64,000 bases of DNA from Flavobacterium frigoris (GCF_900111075.1 NZ_FOFZ01000008.1:62001-126000); one strand, 5' to 3'. Shown: positions 35,177 through 47,437, numbered from the stretch's first letter. Notes: generated by a model from the letters alone, not told the origin. Translations and numbers: made by a program.

Positions 35177-36817
35177 GGCTTTCGCGTGATTTAGCGCAGA
35201 ATCTGAAACTACTGCTCCGGATAACATTTGGGCAATTTCAATGATACGTTCCTCCTCTGTTAAGAGCTTTAATTCAGACTGAGTGTCCTCTCCTACCGTT
35301 GATTTAGAGACCTTGAAATGCGCATTCCCTTTGGCAGCTATCTGTGGTAAATGGGTAATGGCAAAAATTTGCATGGTCTGACTCATTTCTTTCATTATCT
35401 CACCCATCTTAATAGCAATTTCTCCAGAAACTCCAGTATCAATTTCATCAAAAATTAACGTTGGTAATTTAGAATACTGTGCTAATATTGCCTTAACTGC
35501 GAGCATAATACGAGACATTTCCCCACCGGAAGCCACTTTTTTTAGTATCCCAAAATCAGTTCCTTTATTAGCTGAAAACAAAAATTGAATTTCATCTTTT
35601 CCGTTAGCAAAATAGGATTCCAATTGTTTTACCTGAATATCAAAACGAACGTTAGGCATACCTAATGTATCTAAAATTACAATCATTTTTTGAGACAAAA
35701 TTGGAATTGCATCTAATCGTTTATCGTGAATAGCCGTTGCCTTTTGATCTAATAAATCAGCCTTCTCTTGAATAACTAGCGTCAGTTTTTCAATTTCTGA
35801 TTCTAAATTACCCAATTCAAAAACTGAATTTTCTAATTGAGTTTGAATTTCTATCAATTCCTCAATAGTCGAAACCTGATGCTTTTTTTGCAAATTATAA
35901 ATAAGCTGTAACTTCTGACCAATAAAATCCAACTGCACTGGATCGTTTATTAATTTATCTGAACACCGACTCAGTTCATCTGAAATATCGTCAAATTCTA
36001 TTGCAAGGCTTGTAATTCGTTCTAAAAGCGAATTATATTCTGTCGAAAAAGCAGCTATTTTTTGTAGAGAAGCTTTAATTTCTTTTAAATTATATAGAAT
36101 TCCAATTTGTTCTTCATTGGCTACAGCCAAAGATTTATCAAGTGATTCTTTTATAATCTCTACATTATTTAACTTTTCAAACTCGTCTTCGAGAATCTCT
36201 TGTTCTCCTGATTTTAAATTAGCTTCAACCAATTCATTCAATAAGAAAGTATGGTACTCCTGCTCTTTTAGCGATTCTCCTTGTTTTTTTATGAGTGAAT
36301 TTAGCTTTGTTTTATCTGCTTTATAACTTTTAAGGAGCACTTGATACTGTTGGATATTCTCTGCATTGTCTGCTATTGCGTCAATGATATCAAACTGAAC
36401 ATTCTCATCAGACAATTCTCTTGTTTGTTGTTGTGAATGAATGTCAATCAAAAATAAACTCAATTCTTGTAATACTTGCAAGTTCACGGGACTGTCATTT
36501 ATAAAAGCCCTCGATTTCCCAGAAGGAAGAATTTCACGCCTAACAATTGTATCATCTTCATAATCCAATTCATTGCTTTCGAAAAAAGGAGATAAATTGT
36601 ATTTAGATATTTCGAAATGAGCTTCAATAATGCATTTTTCTTCCTTATTTTTTAAAGAAGTCAAGTCAGCTCTTTTTCCCAATACGAGCCCTAAGGCACC
36701 TAATATAATTGATTTCCCAGCACCCGTTTCTCCTGTAATAATTGAAAATCCTTTTGAAAAATCTATACTTAATTTTTCTATTAAAGCATAGTTTTTTATC
36801 GATAGAGTGGTTATCAT
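35165..36817 (-). CDS. recN: DNA repair protein RecN
   Basis: A 550-residue SMC-like ATPase that helps double-strand break repair. The N-terminal half carries LSIKNYALIEKL and Walker A TGETGAGKSIILGALGLVLG, the middle (about 150-370) is a long coiled coil, and the C-terminal half has VASGGEMSRIMLAVKAIL (ABC signature) and Walker B LIFDEIDTGVSGEIA with QIFAITHLPQIAAKGN. It is the last gene of the set bamD, omega, coaBC, DUF4835, recN. Confidence 0.95.
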   Translation of the reverse strand: MITTLSIKNYALIEKLSIDFSKGFSIITGETGAGKSIILGALGLVLGKRADLTSLKNKEEKCIIEAHFEISKYNLSPFFESNELDYEDDTIVRREILPSGKSRAFINDSPVNLQVLQELSLFLIDIHSQQQTRELSDENVQFDIIDAIADNAENIQQYQVLLKSYKADKTKLNSLIKKQGESLKEQEYHTFLLNELVEANLKSGEQEILEDEFEKLNNVEIIKESLDKSLAVANEEQIGILYNLKEIKASLQKIAAFSTEYNSLLERITSLAIEFDDISDELSRCSDKLINDPVQLDFIGQKLQLIYNLQKKHQVSTIEELIEIQTQLENSVFELGNLESEIEKLTLVIQEKADLLDQKATAIHDKRLDAIPILSQKMIVILDTLGMPNVRFDIQVKQLESYFANGKDEIQFLFSANKGTDFGILKKVASGGEMSRIMLAVKAILAQYSKLPTLIFDEIDTGVSGEIAIKMGEIMKEMSQTMQIFAITHLPQIAAKGNAHFKVSKSTVGEDTQSELKLLTEEERIIEIAQMLSGAVVSDSALNHAKALLN

Positions 36818-36874
36818 TTATGGTATATTTTATTATGAAGATTTAAATTAACTGTAAAAAAATAGCTAATAAAT

Positions 36875-37759
36875 TTAGTATTTAATCATTTCCCATTTAC
36901 TAGAATTCAATGGAGAAGTTTTATTCAAACTCTCGATTAAATCCGATATGGTACTACTTGGACCTCCTGAAAAAATGGAAAGAATTTCATCTGATTTTGC
37001 ATCGAAGAATATACGTGTCAAAAAGGCATTGGGTTTAGAACTGTTTAGTTTTCCCAGATCGATTAACGATTCTTTTATCTTTTCTTTCGCTCCTTTCACA
37101 TCTTTTGCCATTAGATCTAAACCGGAATGATAATCCAATGTAGTTTTACGTACCGTTGAAAATGATCCTGATAACATATCATTAATAAGGAAATAACGAT
37201 TTTGATTTCCGTCAGTTTGACTCCATCCTTTATAACCACTTTGTTGTGCAACGTTTGCGATATTTTGTGCTACTTCAAAATTAGTATTCCCTGATTCAGC
37301 CAAAAAAGTATCCTGATCCATTCCTAATATCATATAGCTATAAAAAGAAATTACAGAAACCAGATTAGATTCGAATGCTGTAGGGTTAAAAATTAAATTT
37401 TCAAATTCAGTATATCTAAAGCTGAAATCCTTATCGTTGTAGTTTAGTACTGGTGAAGAATAGGAAGAATTAAAAATAGGTCTTGAAGATTGTACTTGCA
37501 ACGTAGCTGTAAACTGATCTGAATTGTTTGCTAAAATAGTAACAAACATGGAGCAATTAACTTTTTCATTTTGCTTTAATGTCTGTCCTGTCCAATCTGT
37601 TTTATTTACAAATTCATTTAGGGATGTCTCCAAGGTTTTAAAAACCTGTAGATTAGCATTGCCTAATTTATCTGAATTCACCGTTACAGTACAATTTAAT
37701 TGCTGTGCTTGAATAAGTCCAATTGATAGTAGTAAGAAAAAGGTAAATATTTTATTCAT
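36875..37759 (-). CDS. DUF4835 family exported protein (PorD-like)
   Basis: A 294-residue periplasmic protein with a signal peptide ending LIQAQQLN. ELNCTVTVNSD-type start (here QLNCTVTVNSDKLGNANLQV), a conserved Asn/Asp-rich middle and IFFDAKSDEILSIFSG match DUF4835. Related proteins carry the label type IX secretion protein PorD in some annotations; I recall this but cannot confirm it here. Its start overlaps the end of coaBC by 8 bases. The position between coaBC and recN is common in Flavobacteriia. Confidence 0.8.
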   Translation of the reverse strand: MNKIFTFFLLLSIGLIQAQQLNCTVTVNSDKLGNANLQVFKTLETSLNEFVNKTDWTGQTLKQNEKVNCSMFVTILANNSDQFTATLQVQSSRPIFNSSYSSPVLNYNDKDFSFRYTEFENLIFNPTAFESNLVSVISFYSYMILGMDQDTFLAESGNTNFEVAQNIANVAQQSGYKGWSQTDGNQNRYFLINDMLSGSFSTVRKTTLDYHSGLDLMAKDVKGAKEKIKESLIDLGKLNSSKPNAFLTRIFFDAKSDEILSIFSGGPSSTISDLIESLNKTSPLNSSKWEMIKY

Positions 37760-38963
37760 TAAAATTTGATATTACTTTATTTAATATATCGTCGGCAACT
37801 GCTTCTTTCGATTTTAGTTCCATCGGTTCAATATTAAAATTCTTATCAATAAAGGTCACTTTGTTGGTTAGTTTACCAAAACCAGCTCCTTGATCCTGCA
37901 AAGAATTTAAAACAATCAAATCTAAGTTTTTTTTCTGGATTTTAGCCTTTGCATTTTCAATTTCATTTTCTGTTTCTAAAGCAAAGCCAATTAAAAACTG
38001 ATTTTTCTTTATACTTCCCAAAGAAGCCAATATGTCATTTGTTTTTTCGAGTTCAATCACAAAATTATCTGCTGACTTTTTTATTTTTTGGGCAGCCACA
38101 CTTTTGGGCTTATAATCAGCTACGGCAGCAGCAGCTATCGCAACGTCCACTTCATCAAAATACTGATGACATGCTTCGTACATTTCTTGTGCAGAAACAA
38201 CGTTAACCACTTGAATCAAAGAATGATTTATCGTAAAATGCGTGGGGCCTGACACTAAAATAACCGAAGCTCCTAGATTAGCAGCACTCTTAGCAATATC
38301 GAACCCCATTTTACCGGAGGAATGATTTCCTATAAAACGAACTGGGTCTATTGCTTCGTAGGTAGGACCTGCGGTAATTAGTATTTTTTTTCCTTTTAGA
38401 GGTAGTTTACTTTCCAAGTCTGCTTCCAGAAATCGAATGATATTCTCAGGCTCAGCCATTCTTCCTTCCCCAGAAAGACCACTCGCCAATTCACCATTTT
38501 CAGCTGGAATAATTGTATTCCCAAATGCTTGTAACAATTTAAAACTAGCTATTGTAGAAGGGTGTTTGTACATATCTAGATCCATTGCGGGTGCAAAAAA
38601 AACTGGACATTTTGCAGATAAATACGTTGCAATTAATAGGTTATTACAAGTCCCATTTGCCATCTTTGACAACGTATTAGCTGTCGCTGGAGCAATTACC
38701 ATTATATCTGCCCATAACCCTAACTCAACATGATTATTCCATTTTTCGTTCTCATCATCTTGATTGAAGAAACTGGAATGCACCGGGTTTTTAGATAAGG
38801 TCGATAAGGTAAGAGGAGTTACAAAATCCTTAGAAGCAGGTGTCATTATCACTTGGACATGTGCACCTGCTTTTATGAATAGTCGTACTAACGACGCTGT
38901 TTTATAGGCGGCAATTCCACCAGAAATTCCTAGTAAAACTTTCTTTCCGCTTAAAACTGACAT
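37752..38963 (-). CDS. coaBC: Bifunctional phosphopantothenoylcysteine decarboxylase/synthase
   Basis: A 403-residue enzyme for two steps of coenzyme A synthesis. The N-terminal CoaC flavoprotein half has LLGISGGIAAYKTASLVRLF, the His in WNHVELGLWAD, FFAPAMDLDMY (the PxMNxxMW-type motif) and ASGLSGEGRMAEP. The C-terminal CoaB half starts near residue 190 with KKILITAGPTYEAIDPVRFI and NHSSGKMGFDIA, with AAVADYKPK and KTNDILASLG following. Its 3' end overlaps the next gene. coaE is encoded 6 kb away. Confidence 0.95.
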   Translation of the reverse strand: MSVLSGKKVLLGISGGIAAYKTASLVRLFIKAGAHVQVIMTPASKDFVTPLTLSTLSKNPVHSSFFNQDDENEKWNNHVELGLWADIMVIAPATANTLSKMANGTCNNLLIATYLSAKCPVFFAPAMDLDMYKHPSTIASFKLLQAFGNTIIPAENGELASGLSGEGRMAEPENIIRFLEADLESKLPLKGKKILITAGPTYEAIDPVRFIGNHSSGKMGFDIAKSAANLGASVILVSGPTHFTINHSLIQVVNVVSAQEMYEACHQYFDEVDVAIAAAAVADYKPKSVAAQKIKKSADNFVIELEKTNDILASLGSIKKNQFLIGFALETENEIENAKAKIQKKNLDLIVLNSLQDQGAGFGKLTNKVTFIDKNFNIEPMELKSKEAVADDILNKVISNFNE

Positions 38964-38970
38964 TGTACTT

Positions 38971-39288
38971 TTATTTATTTGAATCTCTGTGGTAAATTTT
39001 ACCGTCTAACCATTCTTGAACAGCTAAAGCGTGTGGCTTTGGCAATTTTTCATAGAATTTTGAAACCTCAATCTGTTCTTTGTTTTCAAAAACTTCTTCA
39101 AGACTATCATTATATGTAGCAAACTCTTCTAGTTTTTCAGTTAATTCTTTTTTAATTTCAGAATTGATTTGATTTGCTCTTTTAGCCATAATGGTTATCG
39201 CTTCATACACGTTTCCAGTAGGTTCTTCAATAACAGTTTTATTGTATGTTATTGTATTTACCGGAGCATTCGTCTTTTTTAAATCCAT
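38971..39288 (-). CDS. RNA polymerase omega subunit, Rpb6 type
   Basis: A 105-residue protein. NVYEAITIMAKRANQINSEIKKEL is the Rpb6/omega core that contacts the beta-prime subunit; the tail EKLPKPHALAVQEWLDGKIYHR is typical of the Bacteroidota version. It is encoded 7 bases upstream of coaBC and 8 bases downstream of bamD, the usual place of omega in this phylum. Confidence 0.88.
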   Translation of the reverse strand: MDLKKTNAPVNTITYNKTVIEEPTGNVYEAITIMAKRANQINSEIKKELTEKLEEFATYNDSLEEVFENKEQIEVSKFYEKLPKPHALAVQEWLDGKIYHRDSNK

Positions 39289-39296
39289 GACTTTAT

Positions 39297-40091
39297 TTAT
39301 TTAGTAAATTTTTGTAAATCTTGTTCAATTCGAGCTAACATTTCGTTCGCTTTCTCTTTATATTTCGTTTCGGCATCAAATTTAATCAAACTTGAATAGG
39401 CTGTTTTTGCTACATTCAACCTTTCTTCCATTTTTGAAGGAACACTGTTTATTCCTAATTGGTATGCAGAATCAAATTTATAAAACAATGCATCCTCTTT
39501 AAATGGTGTCCCAGGATAATCAGTGATGAAATTATCTAAAGCTACAATTGCTGATTTATAATCTAAAATTGTATTGTATCCTTTGGCATTTTCATACACT
39601 TTTTGCTCTATTTTTTCAGTTAAAAGCTTTACCGTTTTATTTGCCTCACCTAAATATTCTGAATTAGGGTAGGTATCGATAAAAACCTGTAATTTATCTA
39701 TCGCTTTAAACGTATCTGTTTGGTCTAAGCTGTAGACTGGTGATAACATAGAATAGCTTTTTGACCCTAAATAAGCAGCTTCTTGGACTTTTTCACTTTT
39801 AGGATATCCTGAAACGAAACTTTCAAACTGATACCCTGCTAAATAATACTGTTTTGTTTTGTAATAGGACTGTGCAAACATATAAAACAACTTTTCTGCT
39901 TGTGGTTTTCCTCTGTAAGCAGGTGCAATTTGTTCAAAAATTCGTATTGCCTTAGTATACTTTCCAGCTTCATATAATTTAGTACCCACTTCAAATTTAA
40001 CGGATACATCATCGTTTTTCAATGCCTTTTGATATTCATTGCATGAAGCAAAAAAAACAACAACAAGCAATAAAGATATAATTTTTTTCAT
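39297..40091 (-). CDS. bamD: Outer membrane assembly lipoprotein BamD
   Basis: A 264-residue lipoprotein: lipobox VFFASC (Cys17), then tetratricopeptide-like repeats (KLYEAGKYTKAIRIFEQIAPAY, LFYMFAQSYYKTKQYYLAGYQF, IDTYPNSEYLGEANK, YPGTPFKEDALFYKFDSAY). BamD is part of the Bam complex that inserts outer membrane barrels. It heads the operon bamD-omega-coaBC-DUF4835-recN and has a near-consensus promoter. Confidence 0.93.
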   Translation of the reverse strand: MKKIISLLLVVVFFASCNEYQKALKNDDVSVKFEVGTKLYEAGKYTKAIRIFEQIAPAYRGKPQAEKLFYMFAQSYYKTKQYYLAGYQFESFVSGYPKSEKVQEAAYLGSKSYSMLSPVYSLDQTDTFKAIDKLQVFIDTYPNSEYLGEANKTVKLLTEKIEQKVYENAKGYNTILDYKSAIVALDNFITDYPGTPFKEDALFYKFDSAYQLGINSVPSKMEERLNVAKTAYSSLIKFDAETKYKEKANEMLARIEQDLQKFTK

Positions 40092-40159
40092 TTTATTTAT
40101 TTTAATTGACTTAATAGGTTACGCATAACCCACAAAAAATCATACCGAAGTTTCGGTGG

Positions 40160-40189
40160 CAAATTTAGTTATTAATTTAGCTACTACAA
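40160..40189 (-). promoter_or_regulatory. Promoter of the bamD operon
   Basis: On the minus strand: TTG (40189-40187), 19 bases, TAAATTTG (40167-40160). It lies 69 bases upstream of the bamD ATG and fits the -33/-7 consensus well. Confidence 0.8.
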
Positions 40190-40228
40190 AATATTTCTTC
40201 GCTTAAAAATAAGCGGGATTTTACTCAC

Positions 40229-41110
40229 TTATTTAGCTGTATTTTTAACAAATTGAGCTATTCTTTGAGATAAAGATTCATCAACCTGAACTAATGGTAA
40301 ACGCACAAAACTATCTGCTATTCCCAGTGCCTCAAACACTTGTTTGATTCCAGCAGGATTCCCCTGTTCAAAAATCATATCAACACAATCAGACAAAAGG
40401 TATTGAATTTTAAAGGCCTCATCTACTTTGCGATTCAATCCCAAACGAATCATTTCAGAAAATTCTTTCGGAAAACCTTGCCCAATTACAGAAATAACTC
40501 CTGCACCACCTGCTAAAACAATGGGTAAAGCAATCATGTCATCCCCTGAAATTACCAGAAAGTCTTTTGGCTTATTCTTTATTATCTGCATGGCCTGCAC
40601 CATATCTCCGGCTGCTTCTTTGATAGCAACAATATTTTCAAAATCATTTGCTAAACGTAGTACTGTTTTTGGCAACATATTACTTGAAGTTCTTCCTGGA
40701 ACATTGTAAATGATTACAGGAATTGGAGATGCTTCCGAAATGGCTTTAAAATGTTGATATATACCTTCTTGCGTAGGTTTATTGTAAAAAGGAGAAACTG
40801 AAAGTATTGCAATAAAATCAGATAAATCCTTAGTTAGTAATTCTTCAACAATCCTTCTTGTATCATTTCCTCCTACTCCCAATACTAAAGGTAAACGGCC
40901 TTTATTGCAGTCAACCACTGTTTTAATAACCAACTCTTTTTCCTCTTGAGATAATGTAGCATTCTCTGCTGTTGTCCCCAAAATTACAAGATATTCAATC
41001 CCTCCGTCTACTGAAAAGTTTACGATTCTGCATAATGCTTCTGTATCAATTGAGAAATCTGCTTTAAATGGAGTCACAAGAGCAACACCAGTTCCTATTA
41101 ATGCTTGCAT
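40229..41110 (-). CDS. dapA: 4-hydroxy-tetrahydrodipicolinate synthase
   Basis: A 293-residue aldolase condensing pyruvate with aspartate semialdehyde, first committed step of lysine and diaminopimelate synthesis. [39 protein letters not shown] with Tyr135, and AIKEAAGDM with the Schiff-base Lys164 are all present. [20 protein letters not shown] completes the barrel. It is 6 bases downstream of the DUF6913 gene and shares its promoter. Confidence 0.95.
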   Translation of the reverse strand: MQALIGTGVALVTPFKADFSIDTEALCRIVNFSVDGGIEYLVILGTTAENATLSQEEKELVIKTVVDCNKGRLPLVLGVGGNDTRRIVEELLTKDLSDFIAILSVSPFYNKPTQEGIYQHFKAISEASPIPVIIYNVPGRTSSNMLPKTVLRLANDFENIVAIKEAAGDMVQAMQIIKNKPKDFLVISGDDMIALPIVLAGGAGVISVIGQGFPKEFSEMIRLGLNRKVDEAFKIQYLLSDCVDMIFEQGNPAGIKQVFEALGIADSFVRLPLVQVDESLSQRIAQFVKNTAK

Positions 41111-41116
41111 GTTAAA

Positions 41117-41635
41117 TTATATTTTGTTTAATATTTTTAAGTACCTAAATAATTCATGAGTAAAAACCTTATAATTCTCTGCATTGGTATTGATCATTAA
41201 ATTGTTTAATCTTTTATCAATAGCCGCAAAACCAACTTTGAAATGTGCTTTGGAATTATGAGTTACTATTAATAAAATTGATTTTTCAATATCATAATAA
41301 CTAATCAGCAAATCAAATTCTTTGTCAATAAAATCGTTAACAGCAGAATTATCTATTTTGCCATTCCACTTTAAATGTTTAGAACTAAAAATAGCTCGCA
41401 CATTGTTAGTGCTATTTTTTAATGTTTCTCTGTAAACAATAACATCTATATTTTCTTTTAAAATACCATTTGCAATTAACTCGTTTATAAAAGATTTTGA
41501 TTCTGAAAAATGGCGTTGATCTATAACTACACCTACAGTCTTAATTATTTCAGACACCGAATCGCTATTTACATTTTGCAAACTGTTTTTTAATATTTTT
41601 TTTACAGAGAATTCTTTTATATAATTTAAAAACAT
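41117..41635 (-). CDS. DUF6913 family protein
   Basis: A 172-residue protein, basic and soluble, without signal peptide. The pattern VGVVIDQRHFSESKSFINEL, FSSKHLKWNGKIDN and FDLLISYYDIEKSILLIVTHNS with VGFAAIDKRLNNLMI matches DUF6913, which in Flavobacteriia sits next to dapA. Function is unknown; the layout hints at a Rossmann-like fold. It starts from a good promoter (41654-41682). Confidence 0.8.
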   Translation of the reverse strand: MFLNYIKEFSVKKILKNSLQNVNSDSVSEIIKTVGVVIDQRHFSESKSFINELIANGILKENIDVIVYRETLKNSTNNVRAIFSSKHLKWNGKIDNSAVNDFIDKEFDLLISYYDIEKSILLIVTHNSKAHFKVGFAAIDKRLNNLMINTNAENYKVFTHELFRYLKILNKI

Positions 41636-41653
41636 TCTACTTTTACTGTTTTA

Positions 41654-41682
41654 CAAAATTAATTAATTAAGTCTCATAACAA
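41654..41682 (-). promoter_or_regulatory. Promoter of DUF6913-dapA
   Basis: On the minus strand: TTG (41682-41680), 18 bases, TAATTTTG (41661-41654), 18 bases upstream of the ATG at 41635. The -33 box touches the start codon of the divergent gene at 41683. Confidence 0.75.
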
Positions 41683-42462
41683 ATGGTAAATCTAAAAAAG
41701 TATAACGATGTTTTAAAACTTTTTGTTATATTCTTAACATTTTTTTTCATCCACTCTTGTGGAACTAAAACACTGAGGCTAACGCGAATTGAAGGCAAAC
41801 AATTACCCATTACCGAGAAAGAATCTCAAGTATCTGAAATTGAAAACTTTATCAAACCCTACAGAGAGCATATTACTAAAGATTTAGACAGTGTTTTGGC
41901 CTACTGCCCTGAAACTTTAGAAAAAAGTACCGGAAAATGGCAAACAACTATTGGCAACTTAATGGCCGATGTTGTTTTAGAAAGAGGAAATAGTGTCTTT
42001 ACTAAAAGAGAAAATAAGAGTATTGATATCTGTTTACTCAATCAAGGTGGGATAAGATCTATTCTTCCAAAAGGAAATGTAACGAGTAGAAACGCTTTCC
42101 AAATTATGCCTTTTGAAAATAGCCTCGTTGTTGTAGCGTTAAAAGGCGAACAAATTTATGAAATTGTAGATTATTTCCTCTCTGAAAAGCAACCCCATCC
42201 TTTGTCTGGTATGTCGTTTACTATCGACAAAAATAATCATGCTAAAAATATTCTGGTACAAGATAAACCACTGGAAAAAGATAAAGTATACTATGTAGGA
42301 ACTAACGACTATTTATCGAATGGAGGAGACAATATGTCTTTTTTCAGCAAAGGGATTCAAAAATATAATTTGGATTATAAATTACGAAATATCTTGATTG
42401 ATTACTTTAAAGAAGTAGACACTATACCTGTAATTAAAGATATTCGCATCACTGTCGAATAA
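41683..42462 (+). CDS. 5'-nucleotidase C-terminal domain lipoprotein
   Basis: A 259-residue exported lipoprotein: hydrophobic start with FFFIHSC (Cys26). The body is the substrate-binding C-terminal domain of UshA-like 5'-nucleotidases: GKWQTTIGNLMADVVLERGN, ICLLNQGGIRSILPKGNVTSRN, IMPFENSLVVVALKGEQIYE, HPLSGMSFTID and VGTNDYLSNGGDNMSFF. It lacks the metal-binding catalytic domain, which is encoded by the next gene, so the enzyme is split over two genes. The ATG at 41683 is divergent from DUF6913. Confidence 0.92.
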   Translation: MVNLKKYNDVLKLFVIFLTFFFIHSCGTKTLRLTRIEGKQLPITEKESQVSEIENFIKPYREHITKDLDSVLAYCPETLEKSTGKWQTTIGNLMADVVLERGNSVFTKRENKSIDICLLNQGGIRSILPKGNVTSRNAFQIMPFENSLVVVALKGEQIYEIVDYFLSEKQPHPLSGMSFTIDKNNHAKNILVQDKPLEKDKVYYVGTNDYLSNGGDNMSFFSKGIQKYNLDYKLRNILIDYFKEVDTIPVIKDIRITVE

Positions 42463-42487
42463 GTATCAAATATTCTTAAAATAATCA

Positions 42488-42575
42488 TAGCCCTATCCCC
42501 GATTGTAGTGAAAATCCTTTTTATTTTTAAAAAAAAGAAAAAGATTGCAACGGAAAGCGGTATTAAGCTCCAAAA
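42488..42575 (+). repeat. Hairpin element between the two nucleotidase genes
   Basis: Runs from TAGCCCTATCCCCGATTG to CGGAAAGCGG-TATTAAGCTCC. The centre is a stem of AATCCTTTTTATTTTT against AAAAAAGAAAAAGATT; the outer parts CCCCGATTG and CAACGGAAAGCGG are partly complementary. I recall very similar elements, with CCCCGAT ... ATCC-TTTTT ... AAAAAGAT ... CGGATAGCGGG, at many intergenic places in flavobacterial genomes. It may be a terminator, an mRNA processing site or a mobile repeat. Confidence 0.6.
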
Positions 42576-42583
42576 AAGAAAAA

Positions 42584-43491
42584 ATGAAAAGAAGAGATTT
42601 TTTAGAAAAAACGGCCGTAAGTACTGCAGTATTAGGTTTAGGTGTATCATTAAGCAGTTTTGTATCTTTGAATGTCAAAAAAATCACCATACTCCATACT
42701 AACGATGTCCATAGCCATATTGATCCTTTTCCTGCAGATGATCCCAGAAATCCTAATATGGGCGGTGTTGCCAGAAGAGCGGCATTGATCCAAAAAATCA
42801 GAAAGGAAGATGAAAATGTATTACTACTTGATGCGGGTGATATCTTTCAAGGGACGCCTTACTTCAATTATTATGGCGGTGAACTGGAATTTAAATTAAT
42901 GAGCATGATGGAATATGATGCCTCGACCATAGGAAACCATGATTTTGATAATGGCGTTGCCGGTCTATACGCGCAAATCCCACATGCAAAATTCGAATTC
43001 TTATCTGCTAATTATGATTTTAAGAATACAGAATTGGATGGCTTGATTAAACCGTATAAAATTTTCAATAAAAACGGAATTAAAGTTGGTGTTTTTGGTA
43101 TTGGAATTGAACTTGACGGTTTAGTTGATAAAAAAATGTATCAAGAAACGGTCTACAACAATCCTGTTGAAACAGCACAGGAAATGGCTAGAATATTAAA
43201 GGAAGAACTTAAATGCGACTTAATTATTTGTTTGTCACATTTAGGATATAACTATAAAAACGAGCCAACGAAAATCTGTGACTTGCAACTTGCAGCCTTA
43301 ACAAAAGATATTGATCTGATAATCGGTGGACACACGCACACTTTTCTTGATAAACCAACCGTTACGAAAAACAGTATTGGAAATGAAGTTTTAGTGAATC
43401 AAGTAGGTTGTTATGGAATCAACCTTGGTCGAATTGATTTTTATTTTGATTCCAATAAAAGAAAAGCATCGGAAGGAAAATCCATTTTAGT

Positions 43492-43495
<4 letters not shown>
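42584..43495 (+). CDS. 5'-nucleotidase catalytic (metallophosphatase) domain, Tat-exported
   Basis: A 303-residue protein from the ATG at 42584. KRRDFLEKTAVSTAVLG is a twin-arginine signal, so it is exported folded. All dinuclear metal motifs of the family are present: ILHTNDVHSHIDP, LLDAGDIFQGTPYFN, STIGNHDFDNG, IICLSHLGYN and LIIGGHTHTFLD. The protein ends after the catalytic domain; the usual C-terminal domain is in the preceding gene. The frame also runs upstream to 42545, inside the hairpin element, which is not a likely start. It overlaps the convergent gene by four bases. Confidence 0.93.
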
Positions 43496-46219
<2,724 letters not shown>

Positions 46220-46241
46220 TTAAAAGAAATATTATGAATTA

Positions 46242-46715
46242 TTACCCTTCAATAATTGAATTTATTTGCTTATACAATTGCCCATCACTTAAAAAAGCAC
46301 CCTGTTGTATCAAAGCAAAAATAGAAGTATTACGCTCTTCTGTAAACTCCTTTTTACCCACTTTCATTTCGATTGTTTCTGTAAACATATTATCACTAAG
46401 CCATTGCAACCCTTCTTTCGTTAAAAAGTCAACCTCAGGAACCAATGATTTTAGAACTATAGACTGTACGTGCGTATCATAACTCTGGAAAAGAAAAATG
46501 TGGTTTTTTGAAAAATGCTCTAAATATTCAGCTCTTGTCAAAACCCCTTCCCAAACTAAATCTGAAAAAACGTCTAGTTCTTGCTCGGCCACCTCAGGTT
46601 TGTCTTTTTTAATGATATCCCATTCTGCTTTATCAATTGTTTGAGTTGCCAAAAAAGTAGTAAACTCTTGCGTTAACTCTTCAAATTGTTCTTTTGTTAA
46701 TCTTGTATATTTCAT
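46242..46715 (-). CDS. DUF6495 family protein
   Basis: A 157-residue acidic soluble protein, recognised by RLTKEQFEELTQEFTTFLAT, DVFSDLVWEGVL, HIFLFQSYDTHVQSIVLK and the phrase DFLTKEGLQWLSDN. The family is restricted to Bacteroidota and has no known role. It sits 76 bases upstream of the ligA start, on the same strand. Upstream lies a strong hairpin at 46784-46823. Confidence 0.85.
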   Translation of the reverse strand: MKYTRLTKEQFEELTQEFTTFLATQTIDKAEWDIIKKDKPEVAEQELDVFSDLVWEGVLTRAEYLEHFSKNHIFLFQSYDTHVQSIVLKSLVPEVDFLTKEGLQWLSDNMFTETIEMKVGKKEFTEERNTSIFALIQQGAFLSDGQLYKQINSIIEG

Positions 46716-46783
46716 TAAATTTTATTTTACTACAAAGCATTTCGCTTTTGTTGTTTTAATTTTGCAGCAAATTTAAAATTTAA

Positions 46784-46823
46784 AAATAGAAAAGCCTTCT
46801 TTTACAAGAAGGCTTTTCTATTT
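46784..46823. terminator. Long orphan terminator-type hairpin
   Basis: An 18-bp near-perfect stem (AAATAGAAAAGCCTTCTT at 46784-46801 against its complement at 46806-46823) with loop TTAC, T-rich on both sides. It is about 70 bases upstream of the DUF6495 gene and over 100 bases beyond the rplI terminator. No neighbouring gene needs it, so it could end a small RNA. Confidence 0.8.
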
Positions 46824-46937
46824 TTATTTAATAATTGAGACAAGAAAGTATATATAATTCCAAATTGTACTTGCCATCTTAACAGTAAAATAGCATCGTA
46901 ATTAAATGTTTAGTTTGTGTAACATCAAAAACCGGCA

Positions 46938-46966
46938 AAAAAAAATCACTCCGAGGAGTGATTTTT
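46938..46966 (-). terminator. Terminator of the rpsF operon
   Basis: AAAAATCACTCC (46941-46952) pairs with GGAGTGATTTTT (46955-46966); on the minus strand a T-run follows. It lies 34 bases behind the rplI stop codon. Confidence 0.9.
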
Positions 46967-46999
46967 AAATTTATCTATAAAAACGTTAACTAAATGAAA

Positions 47000-47437
47000 T
47001 TATTCTGCAACAATTTCATAAGGCAATTCGATAATTACATCTCTGTGTAAACGAACACTTGCAGTGTATTTACCAGTACGCTTAACGATACCACTAGTGA
47101 TGAATTTTCTATCAATTACTTGACCACCTTTTGCTAATACATTAGCGATGTCGATATTCGTGATTGAACCGAATAATTTTTCTCCACCCGCTTTTGCAGT
47201 AATTTTAATTTCGATAGCTTTTAAGGCTTCAGCAAGTACTTGCGCATCACCTACCACTTTAGCTTCTTTATGTGCTCTTTGTTTTAGGTTTTCAGCTAAT
47301 ACTTTCTTTGCAGAAGAGGTAGCTAAATGAGCAAATCCTTGTGGGATTAAAAAATTACGACCATAACCATTTTTTACAGTTACTACATCATCTTTAAATC
47401 CGACGTTTTGAACGTCTTGTTTTAATATAAGTTCCAT
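47000..47437 (-). CDS. rplI: 50S ribosomal protein L9
   Basis: A 145-residue ribosomal protein. MELILKQDVQNVGFKDDVVT and VKNGYGRNFLIPQGFAHLAT form the conserved N-terminal domain; a long connecting helix and the C-terminal domain (SVRLHRDVIIELPYEIVAE) follow. It is last in the conserved order rpsF-rpsR-rplI and is followed by a terminator. Confidence 0.97.
   Translation of the reverse strand: MELILKQDVQNVGFKDDVVTVKNGYGRNFLIPQGFAHLATSSAKKVLAENLKQRAHKEAKVVGDAQVLAEALKAIEIKITAKAGGEKLFGSITNIDIANVLAKGGQVIDRKFITSGIVKRTGKYTASVRLHRDVIIELPYEIVAE

Larger units (their letters stand above)
46716..46999. other. Gene-free stretch with two terminator-type hairpins
   Basis: 284 bases without a protein gene. 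It holds the rplI terminator (46938-46966), an additional hairpin (46784-46823) and, on the plus strand, TAATTTTG (46757-46764), a -7-like element just ahead of that hairpin. See the separate entries. Confidence 0.6.
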
